From Labyrinthula sp. Ha (lineage: Eukaryota > Sar > Bigyra > Labyrinthulida > Labyrinthulaceae): a stretch of DNA of 64,000 nucleotides. A program made the translations under genes and the position numbers. How positions within the stretch are numbered: the first letter of the stretch is position 1; each line of letters starts with the position of its first letter. Location of the stretch: the NCBI GenBank assembly GCA_015227615.1, contig JAALGZ010000009.1:124001-188000 (forward strand). Direction: 5' to 3'. Of this stretch, positions 1-12,300 are shown piece after piece. The notes beneath the pieces are model-generated. The model was not told the origin of the DNA and did not search any database. It saw only the letters and a list, made by a program, of their open reading frames with translations.

Positions 1-3000
1 TCCCTTTTTTCTGCTTCCGAGGTAGACAGTAAACGATATTTTGTATTCGGGAGAGAGACGCTACTCTTAATTTCAAGCACGGTGAACACATGTATAGAAC
101 TTTGAAGTGATATCACAACTGTAACATTAGTAATTACACTCTTTGTCAAGTTTGATTCAGCTTGAATAAACACCTACTTCAACAGCAATGGGCGAAAGAT
201 TTTTTTTCGTATCTTCCCTCTATTTAACATTAAAATATGCTGTCAACCATAATATAGCACTATTTACTTGTAATCCAAGCACTTCTAGTAAACTTGTACT
301 ATTTACTCTAAATTATTACTAACTGAATACTCTAAAATGTCTATAGATCTTAGGTATTGATGGATGTCACCAACCTATCCACCTAAATGCACAGTAATTA
401 GCTTTATTTTACTATTTTCAAACATTGGCATCATAGCATATTTCTAATTATAAAAGTTTTAGAATCATATGGCTTGAATAATAGACTTCTGATAACATAG
501 AACAGTTATTCTCTTTTTGAAGAAAACTTTTCAGAGTCATCAGACAACAACATAATAATCATCCATCTTGTTTTCCTGAAACTGTACATACTCGGCAGTA
601 GTAGCTCTTTTATTTTGGGTAAAGTAGACCCGAATTAAAAGTCATATTTCATATTTTGCTCTTTTCTTATTTATTCCCGTCGATGATATATTTTGTCATG
701 TTCCTCTCCATTATGAAGCTAAAAAACAATAATTTTCAAAGTCTGCACGTATCTAACCAAAATAAGTACTTACCACATGTTCTTTTTCAATACTTTACCC
801 CGTTGCCCAATTCTTTAAGGTAAAGATTTTTTCGGATAAAACATGAATTTTTGGGGTTTATATCAATATTTTGCGCATCACTTCTCATATGTTGCAGAGT
901 GATATATCCGGAGTTATCACACACGCTACTTTGAAGGAAAATGTTGCACTGTATCAGCTACTGTTATTATTTGTCTCAAGAAATATGCTTTTTCTTGCTT
1001 AATTTTATCTATAAGGGGAAATAGTGTGAAATAGTTATAAAAACTTAGATTCCGCTAGATAAATGCATTATATCTAAGTAAGTTTAGGGTTAGCAAGTTT
1101 TATTTTAATTTTATCATTTGAAGCAGGTAAACGTCTTCTTCTGGATGAAGAAGTAGAATGAGTTAATTTCAAACAGATCGCTTAATCATTACAAGGCCGA
1201 TAATTTCATGTATTGGATGTTCTTGTATAAAAGATACTTAATATTTATTCTTGGTTCTCATCTGGGCGCATGGCACCTTATGAATAACATGTCGAACAAA
1301 CTCGGGTACAATATATAGCATACTCTCTATTCACAAGATTTATTTTATCCATTCTTTAGTTTGTTTTTCGTCACAAATTTTTGACAAAACGGCTGCCTAA
1401 GGTCCGAATAGTGTCGCATTATTTTTGCATATAATTCTATACTCAATAAGTTTTCACATGGTAGTTATAAATCTATCGACAGCTGATAAGGTCTTTGGTG
1501 GGTCCAAGCATGCTCGGTCAAAACCATGCTACTTATAGTTTAAACCTAAGTCAGGAAAAAGGTCTGTTAAAATCTATCAAATACGTCGAATAAGTTAAGT
1601 ACAGAATGACAGTATTCTCAATAGCAGGCATATATTTAATTTAGCGCAACAGGTTTCTATTTCATAGTTGCCCCAAGTGCTAAAACAAATAAAGCGAGAA
1701 ACATATGACATAAATTCATAAGTTTAGTTTGATATTCATAAGTAGCCTGTAAACTTTTTCTTGGCTATAGGTTCCGTATATGGTTTCGCACAAATTAGCG
1801 TCAATGTCTTCTAAAATACACCCTGAATGGAACTTGGGGTTCACCTAATAATTTGAGATTCCGTACAAAAAGTTTTACAACTATTGCTTGTTTAGACTAT
1901 TTTTGACAGCAAATCCTGACGTCTTTATTGAATAATTATAGCACATTATAGGAATCATATCACCCTACATGTTAGTAAGGTTTCAGTTTATCTTCATTTT
2001 GTATCACACACATGCGACATACAAACCCAACTTGATTCTTGTTTTCTCGATAACTTTCTAACAATAATTTCCCACATTTTATGAAAACATTATCCGCAGT
2101 AATTAAAATATAAAGAAATATTATACAAAAATGAAAACATATTTTTTTCCGTGAACAAATTTCTTCTAGAAAGGGTACTATCTTTCCACTTTCCTTTAAC
2201 TTATGATAACAGTTGAGGTTTAGCAAGTATAAAAAGACATTGTGAGTTACTATTATAAAGAACGTGCTGCAGTTTCATGCAGAGTGCTTGAAATTAATTC
2301 TAGATGATTTGGAAGTTAAATCTATAACAACTTTGAATTACTTTCAAAATCATATTAAAAAAGTACTAGGGTTAGGGTTCAAAAACTTTTAGATGTAAGA
2401 ATAGCGGTCCTCTTATCAAATTCATCGTTTCTATATTTGAAAAAGAATAACTTTTATTCAAGTAATTGACTAACTGATTTACCCGAAATATTGGTGGCTC
2501 GATAACAGCAATAAATTATCCATATTAATTCTTAATTAATAGTTGAAGATACAGGAAGAAAGTTAAATTTTTAACTTGTGGTCCATTCTATGAAGACAAC
2601 AGTATATGTTTGTTAAACTGCTTCAATTATATAGAAAATCGCGACAAGGAAATCAACTTGCAGCTGAATTTCTCCTAGAACAGAAAAGTTTCTTTTATTT
2701 AACAAAATCTAAGACTCTTTTTGAAGTATTAGACCATGAGTTGAGCAATGATGAAAGTCAAAAATACTTTGGTTCTTACCATTTTGAAGATATTTGATCT
2801 TAGCTTCATTGATTATACAAGTTACTCAAATTTGCAAGAAGATAAGGACTGGATAATTACGTGGTTGTGAACAAACCTTAATGCTTAGATAAAGAGTGTT
2901 TTTGAAAAATATAAACTTTCGTCTATCCCTTTGATTACTAAAAGTGATCTACGATAAATAGTTAAACGCATTATAAATGTTTGGTCAATACCAGTTATAT

Positions 3001-3388
3001 TTCTATTGCTAGCTAGGTAACTTTCAATAGCCTAAATCTCATGAAGCTCTCTGAGAAAATTAACTATGTTCATTGGGCCCTCAAAGAGGACTCACCCATT
3101 TTTTGAAGAATTCTTTGAGTCACTGAATGAGCCTGAGGGAGTCTCGACACCAGACTTGGCAACTGATTTGAGGTCTATGTAGAGCCCATTAAATATTTTT
3201 AAGTGAAGAATAGGTTATGTATACTGAATAATGAAACAAGAACTCATTTAAGAACTGAATAATAATTTTTGAAAATTTCACCAGAGTTTTCTTAAGAGTT
3301 TGAAGGAATTTCTTTCTCTCTGTACCACTAAAGACAAGACCACTTTGGTTACATCCTCTTGCTCGAGATTGCATTACCAAGAAATAAT
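1..3388. other. Gene-free A+T-rich stretch
   Basis: No reading frame here has the composition or motifs of a protein. The longest open frames are 60-85 codons, are rich in F/Y/I/K as expected for translated A+T-rich noncoding DNA, and match nothing I recognise. A short telomere-like run (two TTAGGG-type units at 2367-2379) is isolated and is not a telomere. The last 100 bp or so must hold the promoter and 5' leader of the PNPase gene. No TATA-like box stands out there. Confidence 0.6.
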
Positions 3389-5251
3389 ATGTCACGATTA
3401 TTATGGACAAGACGGAGCTTCTCCACTATACCCAAGCTGTCTATAGGATTAAGAGCACCAAATTCCAATTATAAATCTATTTTAGCACAATGTGACAAAA
3501 CTTCAATTCTTTGTACATCAATTGTAACACCAACACTAGAAGGCAGTTCTGAAAACGGTTTTGTTCCTCTGACCATCGACTTCCACGAATCATCTGCAGC
3601 CGCAGGAATCCTCCCAACAAATAGGTTCACCAGAACAGAAAGATTTAGAACTGCGCATACTGTTTTAATATCCAGGGCTATTGATCGGGCTGTTCGACCC
3701 CTAATCGCCCCAGTTTCCCTAGAGGAGTGTTTAATTAGTTTTGAGCTGCTGTCCTACGACAACAATCATACGAAAGAGGATTTCATTACTATAGCAATAA
3801 ACTCAATATGTCCACTTCTTCTTATTAATAATATTCCTTTATATGATATAGTTTCTGCATCAAAATATACTGACGACTTTACTCTTATAGCAGCACAAAC
3901 ATCCAAAGAGAAGATCGTCATGCTTGAAGGTCATGCTGCAGGTTCTGTAATTGAAAATGACCAAGTGATTCGTACGATATCAAGTTTCAAATCTTCAATG
4001 AAGGAGTCTATCAGAAACCAAAAAACTTTTCTTTCAGAAAGTAATATCAAATTTGAACCTAGTTTAAGTGAAAAATTTGATGAAGGTCTTTGTGAAGATA
4101 TACCCCAAAATATTCAGGAGGAAGCTGACAAATTAATTTTAGAGGGTCCAAATCTCAAAAAAAAATCTAATAGAGCGAAAGCGCAAACACAATATTTTCA
4201 TGGCTTTCAGTCCTCAACTGTTAAGGAAGAGTTACTACAGAATGCCTTAAGAAAGTCTATGCGATTAGGCAGACCAGATGGAAGACAACCAGAAGATGTT
4301 CGGTGTATTCAATCTGAAACAGATATTCTTTCAAATGTTCATGGTTCCGCACTATTTTCTCGTGGACAAAGTCAAGTTCTTTCAGCTATAGCAATAGGAG
4401 TTGGGTTTGATGCAGAGATGTCCATGAGTGAGCTTCTTACAGAGTGGGAGAAATATGACCAGAAAAATAAGAAGAAGTTTATTGCACACTATAATTTTCC
4501 TCCTTATGCTACCAACACTACTGGAAATAACTTTGGACTACCTAGGCGCAGTATTGGTCATGGATACTTGGTAGAAAAAGCACTTGCGCCAATGGTTGAT
4601 CTTGAAGGCACTATACGTAAACTGTTTTTTTTTCAATTATATCTAGTCAAAATGGGTATTGGGCGGGATGATGTAAAACCTCAGATCACGGTTCGTGCCC
4701 AGTGTGAAGTCTTGAGTTCTGATGGTTCAACCTCAATGGCAAGTATCTGTGCTGCATCTCTTGCCCTTGAAAATGCAGGAATTAAGTTGAAGGAGCATGT
4801 TGCAGGCATCTCTGTGGGGTTATGCAATGGAACCTTGCTTGTTGATATTCTAGGTATGGAAGACTATTATGGGGAAATGGACCTAAAAGTTGGTGGAACT
4901 AGCATTGGAATTACTGCCCTTCAGTTAGATGTTAAGAACACAGGAATAAGCCTAGAAGTCTTATCCAAAGCCTTGGATATAAACCAGAAGTCTAGAGCTG
5001 GAATCTTAAAAAAGATGAAAAGAGTAAGCAAGGAGAGGATTCCAGTTGCACAATTTGAAAGTATGCCTGTTCGAAATGTAGGAAGACTTTTTGGAAAATC
5101 TGGAGCTACTCTAAGAGAAATTGAGCAAGAATCGAGAACAAAACTGGAAGTCCCAAAAAAGAGCAACAACTGCTTTATATTCTACAATAACGTTGAGAAT
5201 TTAAACTCAGCGAAGGCTCTGATACGAAAAAATCAAACAGAAGGATTCTAA
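3389..5251 (+). CDS. PNPT1: Polyribonucleotide nucleotidyltransferase, mitochondrial type, without S1 domain
   Basis: PNPase degrades RNA 3' to 5' by phosphorolysis, here probably in the mitochondrion. The ATG at 3389 opens a basic, hydroxylated leader (MSRLLWTRRSFSTIPKL) typical of a mitochondrial presequence; the frame is open about ten codons further up but only from a TTG. A first RNase PH-like core (about residues 25-200) is followed by a linker, then the second core beginning RLGRPDGR. The active-site block reads MEDYYGEMDLK, so the metal-binding Asp 492 and Asp 498 and Lys 500 are kept, with the Asp between them replaced by Glu. A KH domain (about 550-612) carries a GKSG loop. The protein stops there at 620 aa; the usual C-terminal S1 domain is absent, and no splice donor before the stop would restore it. 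A 30-nt in-frame GT...TAG segment (4617-4646) falls in a poorly conserved loop and is probably an intron. Convergent with the next gene. Confidence 0.93.
   Translation: MSRLLWTRRSFSTIPKLSIGLRAPNSNYKSILAQCDKTSILCTSIVTPTLEGSSENGFVPLTIDFHESSAAAGILPTNRFTRTERFRTAHTVLISRAIDRAVRPLIAPVSLEECLISFELLSYDNNHTKEDFITIAINSICPLLLINNIPLYDIVSASKYTDDFTLIAAQTSKEKIVMLEGHAAGSVIENDQVIRTISSFKSSMKESIRNQKTFLSESNIKFEPSLSEKFDEGLCEDIPQNIQEEADKLILEGPNLKKKSNRAKAQTQYFHGFQSSTVKEELLQNALRKSMRLGRPDGRQPEDVRCIQSETDILSNVHGSALFSRGQSQVLSAIAIGVGFDAEMSMSELLTEWEKYDQKNKKKFIAHYNFPPYATNTTGNNFGLPRRSIGHGYLVEKALAPMVDLEGTIRKLFFFQLYLVKMGIGRDDVKPQITVRAQCEVLSSDGSTSMASICAASLALENAGIKLKEHVAGISVGLCNGTLLVDILGMEDYYGEMDLKVGGTSIGITALQLDVKNTGISLEVLSKALDINQKSRAGILKKMKRVSKERIPVAQFESMPVRNVGRLFGKSGATLREIEQESRTKLEVPKKSNNCFIFYNNVENLNSAKALIRKNQTEGF
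4617..4646 (+). other. Candidate 30-nt in-frame intron inside PNPase
   Basis: The segment begins gtaaactg, runs through a tract of nine T and ends atctag, matching the GT...TAG pattern and 27-32 nt size of introns established in the acyl-CoA dehydrogenase gene. It is 30 nt and has no in-frame stop, so both forms stay open. Unspliced it adds a hydrophobic FFFQLYL stretch where other PNPases have a short loop before the IRV strand; removing it gives GTILKMGIG. The call is inference from sequence pattern. Confidence 0.6.
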
Positions 5252-5487
5252 AGGACGCATCTAGTTTAGTTCGCGATGTTGTGTTTCATAGATATCCGTT
5301 TGCTTTATTTGTCACCAGATTCCTTCTCGGTACTATAGTCAAGTGAACAAGATAAAGATAAAGAACAATGGCCATGACATTTAAACCTTAGACAAAAAAA
5401 CATAATCATTTATGTGGTTTAGACTTGCCTTCAAATCATGCTCATCAACCAAGGTACATATTTCATTTGTACAATATTATACAAAAC

Positions 5488-6348
5488 TCAACGTTTACTT
5501 GGACAGGAGAACTCACCTATTGCGTTGAGTTGTTTCAATAAGAGAGCGTCCATCCTCTTTAGTTCCGTTGCGGTAAGATCAGCAATTTTCTTAATTTCAA
5601 CTTCAGTATTCTCAAGTTCGGAGTTTTCGTAAAGAACATTTTCAAAAGGACTATCAAGGCCCATTTTATATCCAGGAACCACTTTTAGTTCACCCAGTAG
5701 CGCACCTGGATTGTTACTGAGCGGATCCATTTCTCCAACCCCAAAAGAATCTAGTTCGCCTACAAGCTTTTCAGCGTCAAAAAAGTTGGCTGCAAACTTT
5801 ACTTTTTTTGTGACTCGAATTTTTTTGGATCTGCGTCGTTTAACTCCTTGCTTCTTCGTATCGGAGATATAATTTCGATAAATGGTAATTTCCTGGGTTT
5901 CTATATTCAACTTTCCTTCCATAAGGAAGGTTCCAAACTCATTTTTACCAGATCCCAGAATCTCAACCCACTTTTGATTCAGTTTCTTAAACTTAAGACT
6001 TATGTCGTTTTCGAAATGGTGCCGAAGAGGGCTATCAACCACACCAGGCTTAGAATTTGTGGAAAAGGACCCTTGGAAAGTCATATCCCTCTCCTCGGAA
6101 CAAAAGAGGCTTAACACAGTTGCGTCACTTCCGGATATCTCGTTCACACTTTTCAGTTCAAACTTTTGTGAAGTAATGGGAAACTTTCGCTCGATCAAAC
6201 TACTACATAGCTTCCAAAACCCAGAAATTATAACGTGGACGCCCTCTATTCGAATTTTTCCCCAAAGCAATGGCTTCTTCTTACTCTTCGAAGATAACTT
6301 TGTGACAGCTGGCCTTTGAATTAAAACATGTTCACGTGTGCTCACCAT
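5488..6348 (-). CDS. Hypothetical nuclear protein with G-x-G-x-N-x-F-G-x-F motif
   Basis: I do not recognise a characterised family. The 286-aa product starts at a good ATG, with a TATA-like ctttataaaa about 35-45 bp upstream on its strand. Residues about 88-160 look like a beta-rich unit (FQGSF..., then GSGKNEFGTFLMEG near 132-145, then an R-x-Y ending), a pattern seen in scattered uncharacterised eukaryotic proteins. Residues 165-184 form a dense basic patch (VKRRRSKKIRVTKK) that resembles a bipartite nuclear localisation signal. The C-terminal third is acidic and ends in a short helical segment. Near the stop, a gtgagt donor could start a 30-nt intron ending GAG that would change the last few residues; I do not favour it, because better-supported introns here end in TAG. 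Convergent with PNPase, 236 bp apart. Confidence 0.7.
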   Translation of the reverse strand: MVSTREHVLIQRPAVTKLSSKSKKKPLLWGKIRIEGVHVIISGFWKLCSSLIERKFPITSQKFELKSVNEISGSDATVLSLFCSEERDMTFQGSFSTNSKPGVVDSPLRHHFENDISLKFKKLNQKWVEILGSGKNEFGTFLMEGKLNIETQEITIYRNYISDTKKQGVKRRRSKKIRVTKKVKFAANFFDAEKLVGELDSFGVGEMDPLSNNPGALLGELKVVPGYKMGLDSPFENVLYENSELENTEVEIKKIADLTATELKRMDALLLKQLNAIGEFSCPSKR

Positions 6349-9300
6349 TTCCTTGAATTACGACAAGACTTCGGTTTCGCTTTTATAAAGATTAATCTTT
6401 CTTCTTTTTTCTTCCAACGGACAAGGAGACAAGAATGTGTGTTGATACAACTTAACGGTTCAAGATTCTTTTGAGTCCTTCGTCGAATGGTTATTTTGTA
6501 ATTCGATCTGGAGAACGGACAAATGTGATAAATTCCTGGTTGCAGTACAAAATCAGAAACTTAATATGACATATCCATACGGAAAAGCAGAGAATATAAA
6601 CCAAGAATGGAGCGAAAAGATGGGAATGAAAGGATACCTTCTCCTCTTATATTTTGTGAAATAAAATGGTAATTTGTGCTTAATTGGATCGAAAATTCTG
6701 ATATTTTTTATAAGATATATACAAAGACCATCGCTTTATAGGTCAGTTTTAGCAAATTCACATAACAGGAAAACCGGGAGGGTGGAAGAAGGAACTGCCT
6801 CTTCTTTTGTGTTTTTGCTTTCGTCAAGAAGAAAAAACACACATTACATACGTCGAAATATTATATTGTTTTATAGAATATATCTTCAATGTTCCTTTCA
6901 AGAAACATCTATAACAAATAATAAGATAATTGATATATTTTATTCACTTTAGTACATTTAAAAATATTTACAAGAATGTTTTGAAAAACACCCATACTAC
7001 TAGAGAAATGAACTAAAGACAAAGGTCAACTCGATAGAAACCTTTTAGTGGAACTGAGCACTCCACAAGGTTTGGTCGAATTTCTTTACTCAAGAGAAAC
7101 TAAAAAGTACTAAAAGAGTACCACTCCTCACCACCAACTGTTTTCACTCGTTCCAGTTTGCTTTAAAGACGTAGTAGTTTTACCTCGCATTTGGTCTCCT
7201 CAACCCCCAAATTGATGCAGCGCCCTATAATTATGAAAAGTTATACGACCTTTTCTGTTTCACAGAACCGGTAAGCCATAATCTGTTGAAAGCATTTTAT
7301 CAAACTTCAGCAACTAGGTCTAGTACAATCGCCAAATGTTGTAGTACTTTCAGTTTCCCCCTTCTGGAGTACTGGTTCTAGCATAAGTTCGGAAAGAGGA
7401 AAGAAATTAGGTTGATAAAGCGAGACTATCTGCGATACTTTTCTAGAGAAGTAAAGTTGCTTTTTTGTTTCATGCGTTATATTTGCATTGCATGTTTCTT
7501 CCCTTGTCTAGAAAAGGGGCGCTACCATGAATGTGTTTTTTGTCGTGACATAATATAACCAGCCGACAGAGGTTCTCTGAGATATTTAGTAACTCATATT
7601 GGTTAGATTTGTAAAATTGTACCTTTGTCATTTCACTACACACTTAAAATCAGAGAACACTTGCAAATGCCAGAATTGCCCCAAAAACAATCTTCATATT
7701 TCCTTTGAAATAGTTGCAGTTTGTGATTACAAGCTAAAACATCAAATTCGAATTTCACAAGAGCCGTGAGTGATAAGTTACCCTGTACCATGAGTCACAT
7801 TTTAATCAAAAGCTTCATCAATAGGAACTGGCAACATTATTATAATAAGGCTGTCAACACTGAGAGAAGTGTATTCTACATATTTCATATTAGTGAAGAT
7901 TCAGTCAAGCAATCCTTGAAGTTTAGTACGCTTCCTACATTAGCTCCACTTTTCCAGGTTATGGTCATTTCTATAAATTAGAGAAGGAAGATACAAAATT
8001 GTTCTAATTAGCTATCTATCTTCAAATATTTCGATTTGCAAGTAATAAGCATGGAAACAAAAAGATCATTCATATTTTTGGCTATGTGGTCGAATAAACC
8101 ATGTGAGAATAACCTAGCAATTGAAATCAGTAGCACGAACAAGGCTTTCATGCTCAAAGTACATCTGTCCCATAAAAGTTATGAACAAGCCACATTCACT
8201 TCATAAAAGGGAAAGTACGGGTAAACCTTAATGAGGTATGGAACATAGTGGCATCTACCTTAACTACCTGAGCTGAATGAATGGGTTTAGGTCACCCTAC
8301 GATAGGTTTTCCCCTGATGGAGACGGCAGGTACGGTTTTAACTCAGACTGAGCTTTCATGGAACAAGCATCGAAGAGTGCTGGGCTGTTATGAGGCTACA
8401 TGCATATTAGTAAAGTACTCTTAGATTCAATGTTCGAGATTTAACCCAAATATGAGCACGTTAATGTATTAGGAATTTCAGTTTCATAGCATCTTGAAAC
8501 ATAATAGCACGCTAACTTCAATGATGGTAAATCCACACACCCAGGAAGTCAAAAGTCCAATGAAAAGTTTTGTGTTAATCAAAAAAAAACTCAACTTCCC
8601 AGGGGGAACATCAGTGTGTACTAAATATATGTCTAATTTGCGGCGCTTGGTATCAAGTACTTAGTTTCTCTACACCAACATTATGCTGCTAATGTTATTT
8701 TCACTCTGCAAAATCTTCAACTTGAAATGATAAGAGACACAGGGAATATGATATTTCTTACTATAAGAAGTAAAAGTAGAGCTTGTCGTTGATTAGAGGA
8801 GACACTCCTATCCAGCAATATATCTGAGCAGCTGCTGAATACCTTATTCCATGAACGATTTGTCAATGTGTTCTCCAACCTCGTATCAAATAAATAATTT
8901 ATTATACTGACTCGATACCTATCTTTGATCTTCAGGAATGTTGGTATTGATGAATATGGAAGCGTGCAGTATCTAGAAATTTAGCCAACGCTTCTACCCA
9001 AGGCTCGTTCTTTCTTAAGTTAGTTTAACATTTCCTAGGCATTATGATAATATAGCTTAATTTGAGTGTAGTTTCGTTCAGAAAAAAACTTCAAAACATA
9101 GTTTATTGGACTTATCTTTTTGTACACAGACATTAAGTTATATTTTTCTACTATTTAGAGAAAACAATTACCTTTCCAAGTAGATACAACGGTATCTTCT
9201 GGTTATAACCCAATAAGTTAATACAAACATCAGGACTACTTTGTATTCTGCACAACCTTAATCTTTGTTGTTCTATGTGTTGCTAGAGTATGTCATCACC

Positions 9301-12300
9301 ACTTTAGGGTAGAGAAAAGTAATACCGCACCCTAAATGGATACAAAGCCGAGGAACTAACTCAAATAAATTATTCTTGAAATTGTACATGTCTTATAATG
9401 GGAACTAGACATAAACCCACCCCTCATGATTGTGACTCTTGTAATCTTAAGATTATTTGCAAGGCTCTTCTAGCAGAGATAAGAATCTTAGAGACTGCCA
9501 TACATAGTACTAAAGATTAGTTGAAGAAGTTTAATGAGAATATGGCAGATGGCCTCTAATGCTGATGGGAAATGTGTTGGTTTGAAAACTAATATGAAGC
9601 AATTGCTAGAATTTTTAACCAGCTGTTTTAGACTTTTGAAATATATTGACTTTTGATTGCATAGATATTTTTCAGAGAGAGAAGTGTCACCGGGAGATAA
9701 ACATTTAAATTCTGGGAAGCTTCAGATTTTTCTGAGAGACCAGACTCCTTTATGTGACACTCTGTATATGTATATTTGTTCCTGAGAGATTTAAACTAGC
9801 ATATCTAATGATAAATTTCAGTTTTTAATTCTCTTTGATATTTATAGCTACTAATGATAGATTTGCCAAGATTGTTGATTTTACCAAACCCGTCTACACG
9901 GGAGAGAGAGAGAGAGATTTTATAGCTTTAAAGTAAAAAATGGTAGCCACCCTGAACACAAAGTCCGTAATGGAGTTAAGTTTTTTTTCTTTGCCTGTAT
10001 TTGTACAGGATTTTTAGTGTATTGCTTCTCTCAAAACGTTTTTCTATATTTTTTCTGGTACCTTCTAACAGTGTTCTCCCGGTCAATATCCAGTATATTA
10101 CGGTTAAGCTATGCCTTAAATGGTTTGACGATTGTTTAATATACCCGGATTTTGGATTGTATTTAGACAGATATACCTTTGTTATCCTTCTTAATACTTT
10201 TACTGCTTTCCATGCTTAATCTGGTTAACACACTTTAGCGAAAGTAAATATCCTCAACCTCCTGATCAACCCTCTAATATAGAAGTATTATTTTTCGTTT
10301 ATATATGTTAATGATCCTCATTGCTTCCTCTTTCAAAATATATAATAACTTTACATAGAGTACCGTTGAATTAAATACTACTTTTAGCCAAAAAAACTTA
10401 TTCGTGTGTTTGGTATATATTTGGGAAGCATCTAGCACGGGTTCTATCTTTTACAACCCAATATTTTTGTCTAGGTGATGCGTTCGAGTCATAAGCCAAA
10501 ATATCCAAATATGATTATAAAGGCAACGTGTTCTTGCCGGTAAACTGAGATCATACTTTGTACATGTGTATATTTACTAGAGACAATAAAACTATGGATT
10601 CATCTTACAGATTTTTGCCAAATTTTGTTTTATTCAGAGATCTCCATGAGAAGATCGAAATTGAATTCTATTCATAACATCGATATATTGAGTTTTCATT
10701 AAACAAAATTCAGAAGAGACCTTATTCCTTGGGTATCTGGGTCCAAGTTGTCTCTTTTTTTGATTTTTTTGTGCAAAATGTTCAGTCATTCTGAAAAATT
10801 TTGGTTGAAATAGTTGAATTCCATACAATCTACCAAAAATTGCCAGCAAGTACAAACAAAAATAAATCTACCCAGAAGTTTATATTCTGGGATACAAAAA
10901 ATTGGACATGATTAACTGGTCCGATATTTAAGAATATATGGTATCAGAATTATGTTGTTTCTAATCAAATGGGGAATCAGTAGTTTTCTGTCGCATCTTA
11001 AAGCGAAACATATGTGACTTCTCTCTTTCTCAAACATCTATTGATTATTAGCCGTAGGAAGAAGAAAATATTAGAGATGTTGAATATGAATGCTTCAAAG
11101 GGCGAGAAGAATCCAGTAGGGCTCTGAGATAAATTTACTTAAGCATATGAGAAAATAGTAGAATAACCCAAACCTGAAGAGATTGTTGAACGGTAGTATT
11201 TTAGCACATAAGTCTGAAGAGACTCCAAAGTTTTAATATATACAGGGGCGTTCAAAATATATTAGACAAGAAGCAACAAGCGACTTCCTCTCCAGAAAGT
11301 ATACAAGAGACGACATATATATGAAAAGACTTTTGCGAAAAAAATTGAGATTATCGTGTAAATTCCTTGCTTCATTTTGAATGTGGTCGTTAACCTATTT
11401 CCTAGTTTTGATACACTGACGTCTTATCTCAAGTTTGTTTCTGAACATTGATTACAAAGTCTCTTTGTCATTAGATAACAATGAAATAATTCACGTTTCC
11501 TAAGAAACTAGTTCCTTCCCATTGAAATTTCGTGTATTATCCCTAGATTGTTCAGTTGTTACTCGTGTCTTTGTATTCTATAATTTTCAATAGAAAAAAA
11601 TACTGGTCAGTTTTGTGCTTGCTCAGAGGGGCCATATTTATACTAAAGGTCTGTCGATGTGAAAACACGACGTTTTATTTTCGGGTTAACTGTGCTATTT
11701 TATATTTATTTCAACACCAAGCTACCTATATTAAGAAACTTTTGTACTATTTTCCCTATTAAGCTTCAAAGAATGTCCATCTATGATTTCAACGCGTTTT
11801 GTAAGAGCTCTAATGTATCATACTTTAAAATCACTTTATTGCTACTTTCTCAATGTTGCATATTCTGATACTGAGGAACCTATGGGCCCAACAAATGTAA
11901 AACTGATATGAACTTTGATACAAACTTCCTCCATGGACCATATATACGTGGTTACAGTGTTAGAATTAGTCTGAATTTTTGTGAAAAACTACGTAATTAT
12001 AGCCATAAACTGCCTTGCACTACATGAGTTTTCTCTCGAATTTCTTGTCAATTCTTAAGTCTTATCACTGTATATAATTTTGTAGACATCTTGCTTCTAC
12101 AATGACTGGAATTATGAAACGGAAAAGCTTCATTGAAAACTAGATGGAACTTTTATTTGCAATCCACATTTAATCTCTTTCGGAAGCTCACCTTAATTCA
12201 TGTTGACTCTATACTTATCATACCTAGTCAAAGATTTGGAACCTTTTGTTTTCAGCAAACAATTTTCTTCAAACATCTCTTCGATTAATTCCAATGATTC

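Noticed and set aside
2367-2379. Telomere-like TTAGGG repeat
   Set aside because: Only two units, interrupted at once, and other single ttaggg copies occur throughout at about chance frequency.
3359-3388. Longer PNPase N-terminus from position 3359
   Set aside because: That start is a TTG; the ATG at 3389 directly opens a good mitochondrial leader.
5500-5520. 30-nt intron (gtgagt...gttgag) at the 3' end of the minus-strand hypothetical gene
   Set aside because: The acceptor is GAG rather than TAG, and the alternative tail has no support; left as unresolved.
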